Assembly: GCA_963835735.1 (NCBI GenBank)
Contig: CAWIGP010000008.1
Location: 1 to 64,000 of the forward strand
DNA from: DASQMT01 sp963835735
GTDB taxonomy: Bacteria; Actinomycetota; Thermoleophilia; Solirubrobacterales; Solirubrobacteraceae
DNA length: 64,000 bases
Direction: 5' to 3'
The notes beneath the pieces are model-generated. The model was not told the origin of the DNA and searched no databases. It was given only the letters and a program-made list of their open reading frames with translations. Positions within the stretch are counted from its first letter, which is position 1. Every line of letters begins with the position of its first letter. The position numbers and the translations under genes are program-made. Below, piece after piece: positions 15,147-23,217 of this stretch.

Positions 15147-16922
15147 TCACTTGATCGGGACGTCGAAGCTGGTGCGGAACTCGTCGAACTCGGACACCCG
15201 CGCAGCGAACTCCAGGGTCCAGTCGCCGGCCGGAGCGAGCGGCGCGGCGCCGATCACGAAGTGACCGGGACCGGCCTTGCGCGGCTCGAGCTCGATCGGC
15301 GCTATCTCGCGCTCGGGGAGCGACGCCGCGACGGTCAGCTCCTTCGTCGCGTCCCATTGGTCGCCATCGGCACGGTCGAAGAAGTAGACGTGGATCTCGT
15401 TCGGCCCGGCCAGAGCGGGCTCGACGGTCAGCTCGGCGCGCGCCGGGCCGATGTCGGCTGAGTCCGAGAAAGGACCCGTCGCCTGTACGTCGCTGGGCGA
15501 GTAGCCGGCGAGCGCGCCGGTCGCCGCGAGCGCCGCGACCCCGAGCGCGACCTCGGCCCGCAGCGCGCGGCGCAGCGCGATGCCGGGCCGCCCGGGTGGC
15601 GCGCCGGCGCGCGCCTCGCGCGCGAGCGCGGGCAGCGTGCGCCGGCGGTTCCAGGCGCCGAGACACAGCAGGATCGCCACGAGCACGCTCTTCACCACGA
15701 TCGTGCGGCCGTACGCGGTGTCGACCAGGTCGTCGACCGAACCGAGCTCGAGCACCGACTGCAGGATTCCGCCGGTCAGCAGCGCGGCGACCGACACGAG
15801 GGCGAGCGTCGAGAAGCGCCCGACCGCGCTCGACAGCAGGCGCGTACGGTCGGCCGGCTCGAGCCGTCGGGTAGCGGCCGGGAGCGCGATGATCAGCGTC
15901 GCGATCCCGCCGATCCATGCCGACGCCGCGACCACGTGCATGACGTTCGCCGGCAGCAGCACGGCGACCGGCTCCTGCACGCTCGCGTGACCGCCGAGCG
16001 CCGGTAACAGGACGAGCCAGCCGAGCGGCAGCGCCAGCGCCGCGAGCCAGGGGCCCGAGCGCGGCACGGCGAGCCCCGCGGCGCCGACGGTCGCGGGCCG
16101 GGCGGCCGGCGCCGTCGCACGACGGGCGACGGCGAGGACCAGAACCGCGAGCCACGCGAGCGCGCCGAGACCCCAGATGGTGCCGAACCGCGTGTCGAGC
16201 ACAGCGCCGATCTCCCCGAGCCCGTCCCAGAACGTCGTGCCGGCGGCGGTCGCGGCCTGCAGCGGCAGCGCGGCGAGCGAGGCCGCGAGGCCCAGCCCGG
16301 CCGCTCCGATCAGCAGCCGCCGCCAGCGGGCGGCGAACGCGTCCGACGCCGGCTCCCAGCCGGCGCCCGGCGCCGCGAGCGCGACGACCGCGGGCAGCCA
16401 GACGAGCAGCAGGACGGCGAGCGCGCCGACCGCGAGCGCGATCGCCGCGAACTGGAGCGCGCGGACGACGGCGAACGCGACCGACGTGATGGGACCGCTG
16501 CCCTCGCCGTCGAGCAGCTCGGCCACCGTCGCGCCGGACGTGGCGGCCTCGTCGCCCACGCCGAACACGAAGCCGCCGGAGATCGGGTGCGAGTCGGCGG
16601 AGATCACGCGGTACGTCGTCGTGTAGCCGCCGTCTGGCAGCCCGTCGCGCAGCCGCACCGCCACCGCGCTGTCGTCGCCGCCGGGATGGAACGCCGAGCC
16701 GGCCTGGACCTCCTTGCCCGCCGCGTCATACACGCGCACCGCGCCGAACTCGATCTCGACCGCCTCGCTGAACCGCAGCACGACCTCGCGCGGGGCGGCG
16801 TCGAGCGCCGCGCCGCGGTCGGGTGTCGTCGCCTCGAGCAACGCGTGCGCCGACGCGGGACCGGCGGCCACCGCCGCGAGCAGTGCCGCGAGTGCGAGCG
16901 CGATGCCGAGGCGGCGGATCAC
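15147..16922 (-). CDS. CopC-CopD fusion copper transport protein (YcnJ-like)
   Basis: The protein has 591 residues. A signal peptide ending in ASAHALLEATTPD leaves a mature N-terminal His, the Cu(II) ligand of CopC. The CopC domain ends with ISADSHPISGGFVFGVG, containing the second His. About eight membrane helices of the CopD domain follow (including GGHASVQEPVAV and VMHVVAASAWIGG), then a periplasmic C-terminal beta domain. The layout equals B. subtilis YcnJ, implicated in copper uptake. The GTG start at 16922 overlaps the preceding stop (GTGA). It is the last gene of the six-gene minus-strand operon. Confidence 0.92.
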   Translation of the reverse strand: MIRRLGIALALAALLAAVAAGPASAHALLEATTPDRGAALDAAPREVVLRFSEAVEIEFGAVRVYDAAGKEVQAGSAFHPGGDDSAVAVRLRDGLPDGGYTTTYRVISADSHPISGGFVFGVGDEAATSGATVAELLDGEGSGPITSVAFAVVRALQFAAIALAVGALAVLLLVWLPAVVALAAPGAGWEPASDAFAARWRRLLIGAAGLGLAASLAALPLQAATAAGTTFWDGLGEIGAVLDTRFGTIWGLGALAWLAVLVLAVARRATAPAARPATVGAAGLAVPRSGPWLAALALPLGWLVLLPALGGHASVQEPVAVLLPANVMHVVAASAWIGGIATLIIALPAATRRLEPADRTRLLSSAVGRFSTLALVSVAALLTGGILQSVLELGSVDDLVDTAYGRTIVVKSVLVAILLCLGAWNRRRTLPALAREARAGAPPGRPGIALRRALRAEVALGVAALAATGALAGYSPSDVQATGPFSDSADIGPARAELTVEPALAGPNEIHVYFFDRADGDQWDATKELTVAASLPEREIAPIELEPRKAGPGHFVIGAAPLAPAGDWTLEFAARVSEFDEFRTSFDVPIK

Positions 16923-17584
16923 CAGGCCTCCCGCGCGGGGCGCTTCGGCGCCGTCCGGCGCCGATAGCGCACCACGGCGACCGCGATGCAGCACGCGATC
17001 AGGAGCCCGGCGCCGAGGAAGATCGCGCCGAGCGGCGGGCCGCCGCTCGGCAGCGGCGTCCAGAACAGCGTGCCGCCGATCGAGCCGCGCGTGCCGCCGA
17101 TCTCGACCGGCACCGTCCAGTCGAACACCTTTGTCCTGACCGACTCGTCCTTGACCTGCGGCGGGTTGGCCGTCTCGCTCATCCAGTGGAAGCGGTGGTC
17201 GTGCCACTCGAAGCGCCCCGTCTTGGAGATCTGCTTCCACTGCGGCGGGCCGCTGCCGTCGATGCCCTCCGGCGGCTGGACCGTGGCGTAGCGGTCGTCG
17301 TTGATGTAGTACGCCGGCGAGCGCGTGTTGACCTCGACAGTGCCGTCCGCGCGGACGCGCGCGTACGGCTCCTCGTTGTAACCCTCGATCACGACGTCCT
17401 CGCCGCTCGTGTTGTGCAGCAGGAGGCGGTCGTCGCGGTTGAGCACCTCGACGGTCACGCCGTCCGTGCGCGGCGTGATCGTCTCGACCTGGGAGAGGAA
17501 GTTGGGGCTGCCCTCGTGAGCGAGCGCCGGCGGCGCCGCGACCATCACCAAGCAGGCGACCAGCGCCGCGATCCGCACGGGCAT
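16919..17584 (-). CDS. Exported His-rich, membrane-anchored protein of the copper operon (unknown function)
   Basis: The protein has 221 residues: a signal peptide ending in PPALAHEGSPN, a ~145-residue extracytoplasmic beta-rich domain, one C-terminal membrane helix (about 183-205) and a basic tail. A notable segment is FEWHDHRFHWM, with three closely spaced His plus Met, a plausible copper site, and the mature N-terminus itself is His-Glu-Gly. It overlaps YcnI upstream (ATGA) and CopCD downstream (GTGA), so the three are translated as a unit. No named family was recognised. A copper chaperone or assembly role is inferred only from context and the His cluster. Confidence 0.75.
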   Translation of the reverse strand: MPVRIAALVACLVMVAAPPALAHEGSPNFLSQVETITPRTDGVTVEVLNRDDRLLLHNTSGEDVVIEGYNEEPYARVRADGTVEVNTRSPAYYINDDRYATVQPPEGIDGSGPPQWKQISKTGRFEWHDHRFHWMSETANPPQVKDESVRTKVFDWTVPVEIGGTRGSIGGTLFWTPLPSGGPPLGAIFLGAGLLIACCIAVAVVRYRRRTAPKRPAREAW

Positions 17585-18240
17585 CAGGTCACCTGCCGCG
17601 GCCGGAGGCGCAGGGCGACGGCGAGCGCCGCCCCGCCGAGCAGCAGGCCGGCAGCCCCGAACACGAGCCCGAGCGTGCCGCTCGTGCCGCCGGATTCTTC
17701 CTCCTCGGCCGCGGGCGTGGCCGCGGGCGAGGGTTCGGGTTCGACGGCTGTCCCGGCGCCCTCGCCGCCGGCGTTCTGCCGTGGCGCGGAAGCGCTCACG
17801 GTCGTCACCGGCGCAGGGTTGTCCGAGTCGGGCGGCCCGATCCAGGCCGCCTCCTCGCCGTCGTCGTACTTCTGGACCGCCTTCCACACGAGCTCGCCCT
17901 CCTTCTCCGGCGTGGCCGCGAGGAACGAGAACTGCACGAAGCCGTCGGAGGCCAGGCGCCCGCGCCAGCGGATGACGCCGACGCTGCCGTCGTCCGCCGT
18001 CTCGAGCGTCCGCTTCCAACCCGGCTGGTCCTCGAACGAGAACGGCAGCACGCCCTTCGGCACCTGGAGCGCGACGTCGGTCGTGTGCGCATCCGTCTCG
18101 CCCGGGATCAGCACCTCGAACTTGACCGGGTCCCCGGGAGCCGCCGCGGTCGGGGTGACCTGGATATGCGCGGCGGCAGGCGCGGCCGCCGCGACGGCGG
18201 CCGCGAGCGCTGCGAGCAGCGTGATGCGGAGTCGCCGCAT
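17584..18240 (-). CDS. YcnI/DUF1775 copper-binding protein
   Basis: The protein has 218 residues. The signal peptide ends in APAAAHIQVTPTAAAPG, giving the mature N-terminal His that binds copper in YcnI proteins. The DUF1775 domain includes VPKGVLPFSF and W-R-G-R segments, with a Trp in PGWKRTLE. An acidic/Pro-rich linker and a C-terminal membrane helix with Arg-rich tail follow. It sits between a small CopC and the His-rich protein, 3 bp from the former and overlapping the latter. YcnI is thought to act as an extracytoplasmic Cu(II) chaperone next to YcnJ. Confidence 0.9.
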   Translation of the reverse strand: MRRLRITLLAALAAAVAAAAPAAAHIQVTPTAAAPGDPVKFEVLIPGETDAHTTDVALQVPKGVLPFSFEDQPGWKRTLETADDGSVGVIRWRGRLASDGFVQFSFLAATPEKEGELVWKAVQKYDDGEEAAWIGPPDSDNPAPVTTVSASAPRQNAGGEGAGTAVEPEPSPAATPAAEEEESGGTSGTLGLVFGAAGLLLGGAALAVALRLRPRQVT

Positions 18241-18243
18241 CGC

Positions 18244-18610
18244 CTAGCGGAGCTTGAACCGGAACGAGCCGGACTGCTGGTGGCCGTCGACGGCCCTGAT
18301 CGTCCAGCGCGCCGTGTAACTGCCGGCCCTCAGCGAGCCCTTCAGGCCCACGCGTAGGCGCGAGACCTTGCGCGGATCGCGACCGCCGCTGCCTCTGGAT
18401 ACCTTGCTCCCGCCCGGCCCGGTCACGCGGAGCGTGCCGCGCTGGATCACTTGCGTGAACGTGACGGTGACCGCGCCGAGCGACTTGCTCGCGGTCGCGC
18501 CCTTCGAGGGCGAGGTCGACTTGACCTTGGTGTGGGCGGACGCGGGAGCCGGCGGCCGCGAGGGCCGCGACTGCGCCGCGGCGGTGACTGCGGTGAGACG
18601 TTGAGTTCAT
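18244..18610 (-). pseudogene. Small CopC-domain copper-binding protein with indel-scrambled signal peptide
   Basis: The mature part reads AHTKVKSTSPSKGATASK, then VTVTFTQVIQRGTLRV and AVDGHQQSGSFRFKLR, a single CopC domain keeping both Cu-ligand His positions. The signal peptide is spread over three frames: ATG at 18610, then QRLTAVTAAA, then AVAALAAA, then APASAHT. At least three single-base indels between about 18560 and 18605 would be needed to read a normal export signal. The gene lies 3 bp before ycnI. It is either inactive as sequenced or affected by local sequence error. Confidence 0.7.
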
Positions 18611-18638
18611 GGTCTTGCCTTTGCGTTCCGTGGTCTCG

Positions 18639-19705
18639 CTAGCGGGTGAGCGTCCCGCGCGTCGTGGCGATGCGATCGCCCGAGTGCGCCATGACCTCGA
18701 TGGCGATCGCGCGCTTGAGATTCGCAGCGCGTCGCGCGCGCTCTTCTTGGCTTCAGGCCGACCTTCGCCGTGCCGTTCGCGCCGAGCGTCGCCTTCGCGC
18801 TCGCCAGGACGGACGAGTTCAGCTTGAGCTTGCGCGCCTGGCCTCGGAGATCTCCAGCTCGACCTTCACCGGCGCCGGCCGGGCGCCGGTCACGGAGATC
18901 GAGGTGCCCTTGCTGGCGAGCGACCTGCGCTTCTGCTTCGCGCTGGGAGCACAGCCTTCATCGGCGTCGCGAGCTTCGTGAGCTCGGCCTTGGCGGCATC
19001 GAGCAGGCCCTGCAGCGTCGCCCGCGCGGCGTCGGCGTCGGTGACCGCCTTCGTCAGCGTCGCGATCTGTGCGTTGAGCGGCGCGGTCTCGTGCTCCAGG
19101 TAGCCGGAGTTGAGCGCCGCAGTCGTGGTCTGCATCTCGTCGGCCGGCGTGTAGATGCCGCTCAGCGCCGCGCAAGCGGCCGCCGGATCCTGCGTCTCCA
19201 GATCGACACCGGTGAGGGTCTTCACGACCGGGATCCACGCTGCCGGGTCATCCTCGAGTCCCGCGGAGGTCTTCTGGAACGGCACGTAGTTGTAGAACGG
19301 GTCGGCGCCCTGCCAGGCCAGGATCGCCGCCTCGTTGTCGAGCTTCGCAACGCCGCGACATGTCGCGTGCGCCTGGGCGCCGGTGTCAGCCTCTTTGAGC
19401 AGCCGCGTCCGTGTCCCGGGGACCGACTCGAAGCCAGGCTGGTTGCGGTAGGCGCCGGGGACCGCCGCGTAGTTCATTACGCCATGGTCCGTCGCATTGT
19501 TGCTCTCGCGCAGCACGTACGAGAAACCGTGGTTCGTGACGAGGTATCGCGTCTGCGGTAGCAGGCCGCCCTGCGTGGGCGGGACCGGCCCGGCCGGCAG
19601 CACCTTGGCCGTCGACTCGTAGACGGTGGGGTGCGCGAGCGCCGTTGCAGGAAGGGCGAGTGCCGCCGCGGCGGTCAGAGCGCCGGCGAGATGTGTGGAC
19701 TTCAT
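18639..19705 (-). pseudogene. Secreted protein of the copper operon, C-terminus broken by several frameshifts
   Basis: The intact frame starts at ATG 19705 (overlapping the upstream stop, ATGA) with a signal peptide ending in PATALAHPTVYE, another mature N-terminal His. A ~220-residue domain of unknown family and a coiled-coil-like stretch (TAALNSGYLEHETAPLNAQI) follow. The C-terminal basic domain continues in other frames: QKRRSLASKG, RKLKLNSSVLASAKATLG, KKSARDALR and LKRAIAIEVMAHSG, to TAG at 18639. Breaks lie near 18955, 18840, 18752 and 18720; three of these are repaired by adding one C to a C run. The function is unknown. Confidence 0.65.
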
Positions 19706-20838
19706 CGGATGACCCCTGTGTTTGACGTGGACCGCTCGGCGCGACCGGCGGACGGGATGAAAACGGCCTGATAGCGGCCGGGACGTGGGTTGCGAAGCCG
19801 GATCTGGAAGCGGCCCTCGCGCGGCTTGGCCTTCGCGGTCGGCTTGACGGCCTGGCCGCGGAGGAGCAGGACGCGGCCGGGCAGCTTCGGGCTGACCCTG
19901 CCGCTGATCAGCGCACCGCCGCCGCGCACCTCGATGCGCACCTTCGAGACGACCGTGATCGTGCGCGTCTGCGAGCCGATGCCCTCGGCGACGGCCCTCA
20001 CGCGGGTCGTCTCGGCGACCGGCAGCAGCAGCGAGAACGTGCCGTCGGCCTGCGTGACCGCCCGTCGCACGCGCGAGCGCTTCGCGGCGGCAGTGACCTC
20101 GACGGTGACGCCGGCGCGCGCCGGGACGACGCGGCCCGACACCTCGGTGCGGCCGCCGCCGACCAGTCGGCGCCGAGCGTCGAGCACGACCGCCGTCGTG
20201 GTGGTGCCGCCGCCGACTCCGGTGCCCGGCCCGCCCTGAGCGCACGAGCCGACGACATAGTCGGCGCCGAATGCGTCCTCGCCGGGGTTTACGCCGCCAG
20301 GCGCCCGGTCGACCCAGTGCGGCTCGCCGCCGCCCGGCTCGGCGCCGTCGTACGTCATCACGAACATGTGCGACAGGACGGTGCCGGGAGCGACGCCGGG
20401 GACATCGATCGTCACCGTCCCGCCCGGCCCCGCGACCGCCTCGCCGGAGGTGACTCCCGCGGTGGCGAAGCCGCCGGCCGGCGTCCAGGTGCCGTGGTCG
20501 AAGCGGACCTGGCCGCCGCGAGGCGCCTCGGCGCGCACGTAGCGGGTCTGGCCTGCGACGTCGAACAGCAGCGCGAAGCCCGCTGCGTCCGAGTCGTCGT
20601 GAGCCGGCTCCCAGACCGCGATGCGGGGCTGGATCACCGCCTGCAGCCGACCCGCCTGCTCGGACAACCAGGCGGCGGTGACGTCGGTGTTGTTGTGATG
20701 CCCGTCGCCGACGGCGTCGGCGATCTGCGGCGTGCCGCCACATGGGGCCGGCGCAGCCACGGCGGGCGGCGCTACCACCGCGACGGCGGCGCAGGCGACG
20801 AGGCATGAACCTCGCCGGATCGGTTGTGGAGCGCGCAC
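19702..20838 (-). CDS. Secreted protein with N-terminal beta domain and Ig-like repeats (unknown function)
   Basis: The protein has 378 residues. The GTG start at 20838 has GGAGGA 9-14 nt upstream. The signal peptide ends around VAAPAPCGG. The first ~190 residues (DAVGDGHHNNTDVTAAWL, then LLFDVAGQTRYVRAEAP) look like a DOMON/carbohydrate-type beta domain, with three Cys in all. The rest contains two Ig-like/carboxypeptidase-regulatory-like beta repeats ending in a basic C-terminus typical of secreted proteins in this lineage. It is probably the first gene of the copper operon. No precise family was recognised; metal or haem binding by the His-rich N-terminal segment is speculative. Confidence 0.6.
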   Translation of the reverse strand: MRAPQPIRRGSCLVACAAVAVVAPPAVAAPAPCGGTPQIADAVGDGHHNNTDVTAAWLSEQAGRLQAVIQPRIAVWEPAHDDSDAAGFALLFDVAGQTRYVRAEAPRGGQVRFDHGTWTPAGGFATAGVTSGEAVAGPGGTVTIDVPGVAPGTVLSHMFVMTYDGAEPGGGEPHWVDRAPGGVNPGEDAFGADYVVGSCAQGGPGTGVGGGTTTTAVVLDARRRLVGGGRTEVSGRVVPARAGVTVEVTAAAKRSRVRRAVTQADGTFSLLLPVAETTRVRAVAEGIGSQTRTITVVSKVRIEVRGGGALISGRVSPKLPGRVLLLRGQAVKPTAKAKPREGRFQIRLRNPRPGRYQAVFIPSAGRAERSTSNTGVIR

Positions 20839-20869
20839 GCGCTCGGTCCTCCTTGTTAGACGGCAGAGA

Positions 20870-20885
20870 CCGGGCGCGCGCCCGG
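20870..20885. repeat. Perfect 16-bp palindrome
   Basis: CCGGGCGCGCGCCCGG lies 32 bp upstream of the start of the secreted-protein gene and 24 bp after the preceding membrane-protein gene on the same strand. It may be a terminator stem or an operator. Confidence 0.4.
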
Positions 20886-20908
20886 CCAAAGCCGTGGAGC
20901 CGCGCCCG

Positions 20909-21250
20909 CTAGCTGGTGACCGGCAGCCGCGCGGGCGGCGGGCGCATAGCGAGCGCTGCGTTGATCAGGCGGCCGGCGCGGCGCACGACCAGGGCGTCGT
21001 ACGGACGCTGGATCGCGATCGCGCGCGGGCGGTGCGCGCGGGTCCGGCGAGTGCGGAGCCGGACGATGAGCTCCTCGCCGGGCATGACCCGGTGGGCGAA
21101 CAGCGCGAACAGCGCGATCGCAGGCGCCATCGCCAGCATGAACACCGGCGCGGCGAGCACGAGCATCACGGCCACGAGCAGCAGCGCGACGGTCAGGAAC
21201 CTGCGGCCGTCAGTGCGTAGGAGCGCCATCGAAGCGGCCGAAGGTATCAC
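20909..21250 (-). CDS. Small two-helix membrane protein
   Basis: The protein has 113 residues (106 if the ATG at 21229 is used). A long hydrophobic stretch (RFLTVALLLVAVMLVLAAP, then FMLAMAPAIALFALFAH) forms one or two membrane helices. It is followed by a very basic cytoplasmic tail rich in Arg. It is divergent from the BlaI-type regulator and 70 bp upstream of the copper operon, so it could be its first gene. No family was recognised, and no Shine-Dalgarno is clear for either start. Confidence 0.55.
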   Translation of the reverse strand: MIPSAASMALLRTDGRRFLTVALLLVAVMLVLAAPVFMLAMAPAIALFALFAHRVMPGEELIVRLRTRRTRAHRPRAIAIQRPYDALVVRRAGRLINAALAMRPPPARLPVTS

Positions 21251-21327
21251 GACAGCTCGGCATCACCTACCCGGACGAACGTCCACGCGCCGTGCTGCGT
21301 CAACGCCGGCGGTACGCTTCCGCTCCC

Positions 21328-21705
21328 GTGAGCGTGCCGCCCGCACTGCCGAAGCTCGAGCGCGAAGTGATGGAGAGGTTGTGGGAGCTCGAGCGCGCCT
21401 CGGCGCGAGAGGTCCTCGAGGAACTCAACGACGACCCGTCGCACTCACCGCGCGCGTATACGACCGTGCTCACGATCATGCAGCGGCTAGAGGCCAAGGG
21501 CCTGCTGGAGAGGACGCGCGGGCCGCGCTTCGATGTCTACGCGCCGGTGATGAGTCGCGTCGCGTATCTGCGCGCCCGCGCCGACGCCGAGGTCGACGAG
21601 ATCATCGCGGAATACGGCGAGCTGGCGCTCGTGCAGTTCGCGCGCCACGCCGCAGCGCTCGACCCGAAGCGCCGCGAGGAGCTGCGGAGGCTCGCCGGGG
21701 GATGA
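21328..21705 (+). CDS. BlaI/MecI/CopY-family transcriptional repressor
   Basis: The protein has 125 residues with a winged-helix domain: LEREVMERLWELERASAREV, and the recognition region YTTVLTIMQRLEAKGLLER, which is diagnostic of the BlaI/MecI/CopY family. A C-terminal dimerisation region follows. The GTG at 21328 is preferred over the in-frame ATG at 21292, which lies in low-complexity sequence. It is translationally coupled (ATGA) to an M56-type peptidase gene. Because the family includes the copper-responsive repressor CopY, and a copper operon is transcribed away from this locus, it may regulate that operon. No BlaI-like TACTACA palindrome was found in the adjacent intergenic region. Confidence 0.9.
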   Translation: MSVPPALPKLEREVMERLWELERASAREVLEELNDDPSHSPRAYTTVLTIMQRLEAKGLLERTRGPRFDVYAPVMSRVAYLRARADAEVDEIIAEYGELALVQFARHAAALDPKRREELRRLAGG

Positions 21706-22517
21706 ACGGCACGGCGGCGGTTCGCCGGCTCGAGCTGGCGCTCACCGGTCTCGTCGCCACGGCGGCGCTGCTGATGCTGGTCGTGACCGTCGACGCGGCT
21801 CGCTTCCACCTGCCCGCTCTGCTGGGCGGAGAGCATGTGCCGCTCAACGCGCACACGGTCGCGCTGGCGCTCCTGCTGGCGGTCGAGGGAGTCGTGGTCT
21901 GGAGCGCCAGTCGCTCGCTGGCGCGAGTCGTCGCCGCGCAGCGCCGGCTCGCGCGGCTGCCGATCCGCGCGCGGCGCACGATCGGCGGTCATACCGTCGC
22001 GGTCGTCGCCGGCTCGCAGCCGCGCGCGTTCTGCGCGGGCCTGGTGCGCCCGCGCGTCTGCGTGACCGAGGCCGCGCTGGAGCGGCTCGCACCCGCCGAA
22101 CTGCGCGCGGTGGTCGAGCACGAGGCCTGCCACGCGCGCCGGCGCGATCCGCTCCGGCTCGCGGTCGCGCAGGTCGCCGCTGACGGCTTCGGCTTGCGGC
22201 GGCTGCCCGCCCGCCACGCCACCGTGGCCGACCTCGCGGCGGATGCGGCGTCGGTCGCCGCGCTCGGCTCCCCTCAGCCACTCGCCGCCGCACTCATGCG
22301 CCTGCGCGAGCCGGCGCCCGAGCGGATCGACCACCTGCTCGGCCGCCCGCTGCCAGTTCCCCACCCGGCGGCCGCGGCGGGAGCGCTGGCAGCGCTGGCG
22401 GGGCTCGTCGCGCTCACGATCACGCTGGCTCTGCTGCCGGACGATCCCGCGCTGCCGCTGGTGCTGCTGCCCGCCTGTGCGGTGCCGGCGCTGCTGGCGG
22501 CGCGGGCCGCCCGTTAG
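21702..22517 (+). CDS. M56-family membrane metallopeptidase (BlaR1/MecR1-like)
   Basis: The protein has 271 residues. Two N-terminal membrane helices are followed by a cytoplasmic zinc-protease segment with VVEHEACHARRRDPL, the HExxH motif of M56 peptidases, and two C-terminal helices. There is no extracellular penicillin-binding sensor domain. It starts inside the stop of the BlaI-type gene. In this family the peptidase cleaves the partner repressor on sensing a signal. Here the signal is unknown, but the metal-rich neighbourhood makes a metal or envelope signal plausible. Confidence 0.88.
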   Translation: MNGTAAVRRLELALTGLVATAALLMLVVTVDAARFHLPALLGGEHVPLNAHTVALALLLAVEGVVVWSASRSLARVVAAQRRLARLPIRARRTIGGHTVAVVAGSQPRAFCAGLVRPRVCVTEAALERLAPAELRAVVEHEACHARRRDPLRLAVAQVAADGFGLRRLPARHATVADLAADAASVAALGSPQPLAAALMRLREPAPERIDHLLGRPLPVPHPAAAAGALAALAGLVALTITLALLPDDPALPLVLLPACAVPALLAARAAR

Positions 22518-22521
22518 AGCA

Positions 22522-23217
22522 CTAGACCCCGTAAGGATTCGCCGGCCGATCGATCGGCTCCATCCGCTCGGCGACGAGCACCAGGCTCCCGTCCACCCGC
22601 TCCAGCGTCCCCGCCACGTTGAGCCACTGGCTCAGGTCGTACGCGGGCGCATCCGCCGGCGGCTGGACCCGGATCGAGAACGGCATCGCGTCGGCAGCGC
22701 AGCAGGATGCGAGGAAGCGCGACAGCTCGAAGGTGCCGTTCTGGACCTTGCCGGACACGAGCCCGTCGACGTCGACGCGCAGACCCGTGCGGATGTCGTG
22801 GTCGCGCGCATACTCCGTCGAAGCGTTCGCGCCCGCGATGTCGTACAGCGTGAGCTGCGCGCCCGCGTCGAGCCGGTTGACGGCCGCGACCTGGTCGCCG
22901 GTCGAGCGCTTGCGGTCGACGGCCAGGGCGCCCAGGGAGGAGGACGGGGCGGCGACGACCAGCAGCAGCGGCGCGAGCAGCGCGACGAGGCCGAGCAGGT
23001 CGCCCGCGGACGGCGCGCGCGCGCCCGCGCCGCGCACTGCGCCGCGCAGATAGAGCAATGTCGCGACGGTGAGCACGATCCCGCCGAACGGCACGACCCA
23101 TGCGGTTCGCGGGCCGACGTAGTCGCCCGACCGCCCGCTCAGCCACAGCCAGTCGAAGAACGCCGCCCACGCGAGCAGCGCCGTACCGCGCACGATCCGT
23201 GGCCAGTCGAGCCTCAT
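22522..23217 (-). CDS. TIGR03943 family membrane protein (YcgQ-like, permease partner)
   Basis: The protein has 231 residues: three to four N-terminal membrane helices and then an extracytoplasmic domain containing FELSRFLASCCAADAMPFSI, the conserved Cys-Cys-x3-Asp motif of TIGR03943. It overlaps the UPF0718 permease upstream (ATGA at 23217-23214), the usual pairing of these families (compare YcgR/YcgQ in Bacillus). The pair is thought to export or traffic a metal or small solute; the biochemical role is unproven. Confidence 0.85.
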   Translation of the reverse strand: MRLDWPRIVRGTALLAWAAFFDWLWLSGRSGDYVGPRTAWVVPFGGIVLTVATLLYLRGAVRGAGARAPSAGDLLGLVALLAPLLLVVAAPSSSLGALAVDRKRSTGDQVAAVNRLDAGAQLTLYDIAGANASTEYARDHDIRTGLRVDVDGLVSGKVQNGTFELSRFLASCCAADAMPFSIRVQPPADAPAYDLSQWLNVAGTLERVDGSLVLVAERMEPIDRPANPYGV

